Positions 6,422 through 7,981 of a stretch of DNA of 7,981 bases are shown in pieces. The stretch's first letter is position 1; each line of letters opens with the position of its first letter. The translations under genes and the position numbers were made by a program. The notes under the pieces are model-generated. The model saw only the letters and a program-made list of their open reading frames with translations, did no database searches and had not been told where the DNA came from. The stretch comes from Desulfotomaculum sp. GTDB taxonomy: Bacteria > Bacillota > Desulfotomaculia > Desulfotomaculales > Nap2-2B. The stretch lies in NCBI GenBank assembly GCA_003457075.1, contig DMIY01000136.1, forward strand, positions 1-7,981, in the 5' to 3' direction.

Positions 6422-6469
6422 GTGCCCTTTTGGCCAGCATTTTTAAGGTTGGTGAAAGGGCATTTTTTT
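6422..6469 (+). terminator. Intrinsic terminator after glnA2
   Basis: GTGCCCTTT (6422-6430) pairs with AAAGGGCAT (6455-6463), including one G-U at the base, followed by seven T at 6463-6469. Inner pairing between GGCC and GGTT is possible. It starts 45 bases after the glnA2 stop and closes that transcription unit. No ANTAR P2 hairpin precedes it. Confidence 0.88.
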
Positions 6470-6537
6470 CGTAGATATTACACTAAAGATGCGCTACTGA
6501 ATTAAATTGAGTTGATAGTCATATTGCAAAATGAAAA

Positions 6538-6570
6538 TTGTCAACATAAATTGCAAATTTATGTTGACAA
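6538..6570. repeat. Perfect 33-bp inverted repeat (15-bp arms)
   Basis: Arms 6538-6552 (TTGTCAACATAAATT) and 6556-6570 are exact reverse complements separated by GCA. On the + strand it is followed by A residues, not T, so it is not a forward terminator; on the - strand only TTTTC follows. It contains TTGACA on both strands. The symmetry and its position about 180 bases before the NUDIX start suggest a protein-binding site. It could also be the remains of a small mobile repeat. Confidence 0.75.
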
Positions 6571-6751
6571 AAAAAATTGCCCTTCGCGTCAATTAAACCT
6601 TTTTTCCAAAAGGAAATCTACCGGTGTTTGTCTAATAACTTGCTTTGGCGAAAAAGCTCCCTTGTGTTTTATTGATCCGGTTCTAAGGATTAAAGCCGGG
6701 GGGTTGAAAGCAATGATTACGTACATTACTGCTGAGAGGATGGTTTGGGTA

Positions 6752-7267
6752 ATGAAGCAGAGGTTTTTTTATTGCCCGAAGTGCGGCAGTTCGCTGGAAT
6801 ACAGGTACTACGGAGAACGCCGGCGCCTTACGTGCGTTAAGTGTGGCTACATTTTTTACGAAAACCCGGTTGTGGGTGTGGCTGCCATTGTGCTGGATGA
6901 GCGGCAGCGGATTTTGCTGGGCAGGCGGCGTACCAACTACCGCGGACTGTGGTGTATCCCATGCGGGTACGTAGAGTACGATGAAGACGTTTACGCTGCA
7001 GTGGTGCGTGAATTTAAAGAAGAAACCGGCTTGGATATTTTGGTAGATAGGGTTTTTGCCGTGCAGTCCAACTTTCACGATCCTGAACAAAGTACTGTAG
7101 GAATCTGGTTTACGGCACAGGTAACGGGTGGTGAGATGCAAGCCGGCGACGACCTGGATGAGTTGGCTTTTTTTGAGCTGACCAAACTGCCGCAGCTTGC
7201 CTTTCCAACTGACCGGGTGGTACTCAACCAATTATTGGAGAGGCAAAAGGTTAATTTATTTTGTTAA
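6752..7267 (+). CDS. Zinc-ribbon NUDIX hydrolase
   Basis: A 171-residue protein. An N-terminal four-cysteine zinc ribbon (C8, C11, C28, C31) precedes a NUDIX domain. The full signature GX5EX7REUXEEXGU is present at 72-94 (GYVEYD-E...REFKEETGL), giving the metal-binding glutamates for hydrolysis of a nucleoside diphosphate linked to another group. Zinc-ribbon NUDIX proteins include NADH and ADP-ribose pyrophosphatases, but the substrate cannot be read from sequence; the NudC-type SQPWPFPxS motif is not seen. ATG 6752 is chosen because homology begins at once. In-frame ATG 6740 and ATG 6713, the latter preceded by GGGGGG at 6698-6703, are alternatives. The gene sits alone between the glnA2 terminator and the glnA3 promoter, with no obvious tie to nitrogen metabolism. 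Confidence 0.88.
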   Translation: MKQRFFYCPKCGSSLEYRYYGERRRLTCVKCGYIFYENPVVGVAAIVLDERQRILLGRRRTNYRGLWCIPCGYVEYDEDVYAAVVREFKEETGLDILVDRVFAVQSNFHDPEQSTVGIWFTAQVTGGEMQAGDDLDELAFFELTKLPQLAFPTDRVVLNQLLERQKVNLFC

Positions 7268-7274
7268 AAACCAC

Positions 7275-7302
7275 TTTCTTTTTTCAAAAAGTATGCTATA
7301 AT
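7275..7302 (+). promoter_or_regulatory. Promoter of glnA3 (extended -10)
   Basis: A perfect TATAAT at 7297-7302 is preceded by TGC, giving an extended -10 element. The -35 is poor (TTTCTT at 7275-7280, spacer 16), which extended -10 promoters tolerate. Transcription would begin near 7309, about 23 bases before the first leader hairpin. Confidence 0.68.
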
Positions 7303-7331
7303 ACTGCTTGACTTTAAAAATCAAATTAAAC

Positions 7332-7368
7332 GGTACAGTGCAGTACCATTTAGGGGCAACGGGGCCTT
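7332..7368 (+). promoter_or_regulatory. ANTAR-type two-hairpin RNA element, glnA3 leader (best match)
   Basis: P1 is GGTAC (7332-7336) paired with GTACC (7343-7347) around AGTGCA. P2 is GGGGC (7353-7357) paired with GCCTT (7364-7368), with two G-U pairs, around AACGGG. Both hexaloops have A at position 1 and G at position 4, exactly the known ANTAR recognition pattern, and the linker is only five bases. The 3' arm of P2 forms the 5' arm of the terminator that follows. This is the clearest of the four elements. Confidence 0.85.
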
Positions 7369-7417
7369 CATAAAACAGGTTATGGATTACCTTAAACCTG
7401 TGAGAGGGTCTTTTTTT
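7363..7417 (+). terminator. Intrinsic terminator (attenuator) in the glnA3 leader
   Basis: GGCCTTC (7363-7369) pairs with GAGGGTC (7404-7410) with two G-U pairs. ACAGGTT (7375-7381) pairs with AACCTGT (7395-7401) above it, and seven T follow at 7411-7417. It is mutually exclusive with P2 and lies about 35 bases before the glnA3 start. Confidence 0.85.
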
Positions 7418-7452
7418 GTAAACTTTGCCTTCGATAAAAGGGAGAGGTGTAT

Positions 7453-7981
7453 GTGTCGCAGTTAGATGCTGTTGAGGTACGCAAGCTAGCCGAAGAACTG
7501 GGGGTAAAGTTTATCCGCCTGCAGTTTACCGACATCTTTGGCGTATTAAAAAATGTCTCCATTACAGTGGAACAGTTGGACAAGGCGTTAGGCGGAGAAT
7601 TAATGTTTGATGGTTCTTCTATTGAGGGGTTTGTGCGGATCGAGGAGTCCGACATGTATCTGCGGCCGGACCCTTCTACTTTTGTTGTTTTTCCTTGGCG
7701 GCCGCGAGAGGGAGCAGTAGCCCGGCTGATTTGTGATATTTATACTGCTGATGGCGAGCCTTTTCCTGGCGACCCCCGTTATGTGTTAAAAAGAGCGGTC
7801 AACGAAGCAAAGGAAATGGGCTTTACAATGAACGTGGGCCCGGAAGCGGAATTTTTCCTGTTCCACGTAGACAATGAAGGACGTCCCACTACCGTTACCC
7901 ACGACCGGGCCGGCTACTTTGATTTAACTCCTGTGGACCTGGGGGAAGATGCCCGGAGGGACATGGTATTGACCCTGGAAG
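7453..7981 (+). CDS. glnA: Glutamine synthetase type I, 5' part (cut by window end)
   Basis: The first 176 residues of a third glutamine synthetase, reading to the window edge without a stop. It begins at GTG 7453 behind GGGAGAGG; the ATG at 7451 is out of frame and meets a stop after four codons. The visible part is canonical: [34 protein letters not shown] and GPEAEFFLF, so both glutamates of the first metal-binding strand and the DGSSI loop are present. The C-terminal half, with the remaining catalytic residues, lies outside the window, so activity can be expected but not confirmed. It has its own promoter and the best ANTAR attenuator of the cluster. Confidence 0.94.
   Translation, partial: MSQLDAVEVRKLAEELGVKFIRLQFTDIFGVLKNVSITVEQLDKALGGELMFDGSSIEGFVRIEESDMYLRPDPSTFVVFPWRPREGAVARLICDIYTADGEPFPGDPRYVLKRAVNEAKEMGFTMNVGPEAEFFLFHVDNEGRPTTVTHDRAGYFDLTPVDLGEDARRDMVLTLE

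Larger units (their letters stand above)
6378..6751 (+). other. Intergenic stretch between glnA2 and the NUDIX gene
   Basis: This 374-base gap holds a short hairpin (AGCCGG 6385-6390, CCGGCT 6397-6402, loop GAAATT, no T-tract after it), the glnA2 terminator, and an AT-rich section with a 33-bp inverted repeat. It ends with a leader in which CCGGTT (6677-6682) can pair with AGCCGG (6694-6699). An open frame continues from the NUDIX gene upstream to 6512. Its first 80 residues resemble nothing I recognise and run through the inverted repeat, so I treat it as non-coding. I see no convincing promoter; TTGACA at 6564-6569 lacks a good -10 partner. Confidence 0.5.

Noticed and set aside
6512..6751. 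In-frame N-terminal extension of the NUDIX protein by about 80 residues
   Set aside because: It crosses the perfect inverted repeat, has no recognisable domain, and zinc-ribbon homology begins only a few residues after ATG 6752.
6683..7231. A 182-residue reverse-strand open frame across the NUDIX gene
   Set aside because: It is antisense to a well-supported gene, has no ribosome site, and resembles no family.

Overview
The window reads as a nitrogen-assimilation cluster from a low-to-medium GC Gram-positive bacterium. The best guess is a Clostridia member of the Desulfotomaculum/Pelotomaculum type. The reasons are strong AGGAGG-type ribosome sites, frequent GTG starts, T-tract intrinsic terminators, class I-alpha-like glutamine synthetases of about 443 residues and ANTAR-type antitermination regulators. 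The assignment is inferred from style and family content, not from a database search.

All recognised genes are on the + strand. In order they are: an ANTAR response regulator (133-708); a glutamine-synthetase paralogue that looks catalytically dead (972-2303); a stand-alone FMN-domain glutamate synthase-like protein (2468-4048); a second ANTAR response regulator (4254-4835); a glutamine synthetase with its active-site residues intact (5046-6377); a zinc-ribbon NUDIX hydrolase (about 6752-7267); and a third glutamine synthetase cut by the window edge (7453 onward).

The intergenic spaces carry most of the regulatory content. Four leaders hold the two-hairpin RNA element recognised by ANTAR proteins: upstream of glnA1, of the second ANTAR gene, of glnA2 and of glnA3. 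In each, the 3' arm of the second hairpin (P2) overlaps the 5' arm of an intrinsic terminator, so protein-stabilised P2 would prevent termination. The four P2 hexaloops are AAAGAC, AATGAT, AATGGC and AACGGG; all have A at position 1 and G at position 4, the known ANTAR signature. Good sigma-A-like promoters precede three of the four leaders. The likely picture is that the two ANTAR proteins control transcription read-through into the glutamine synthetase genes and into one of their own genes.

Three points stand out. The first glutamine synthetase has lost five of seven key metal-binding or catalytic residues while keeping an open frame and the overall fold signature. Both ANTAR receivers carry Glu where the phosphorylated Asp should be, and no histidine kinase is visible. 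An ANTAR gene directly followed by a glutamine synthetase gene occurs twice. Together these suggest a nitrogen-control circuit in which a glutamine synthetase or pseudo-synthetase, rather than a kinase, might inform the RNA-binding antiterminators. That last step is inference.
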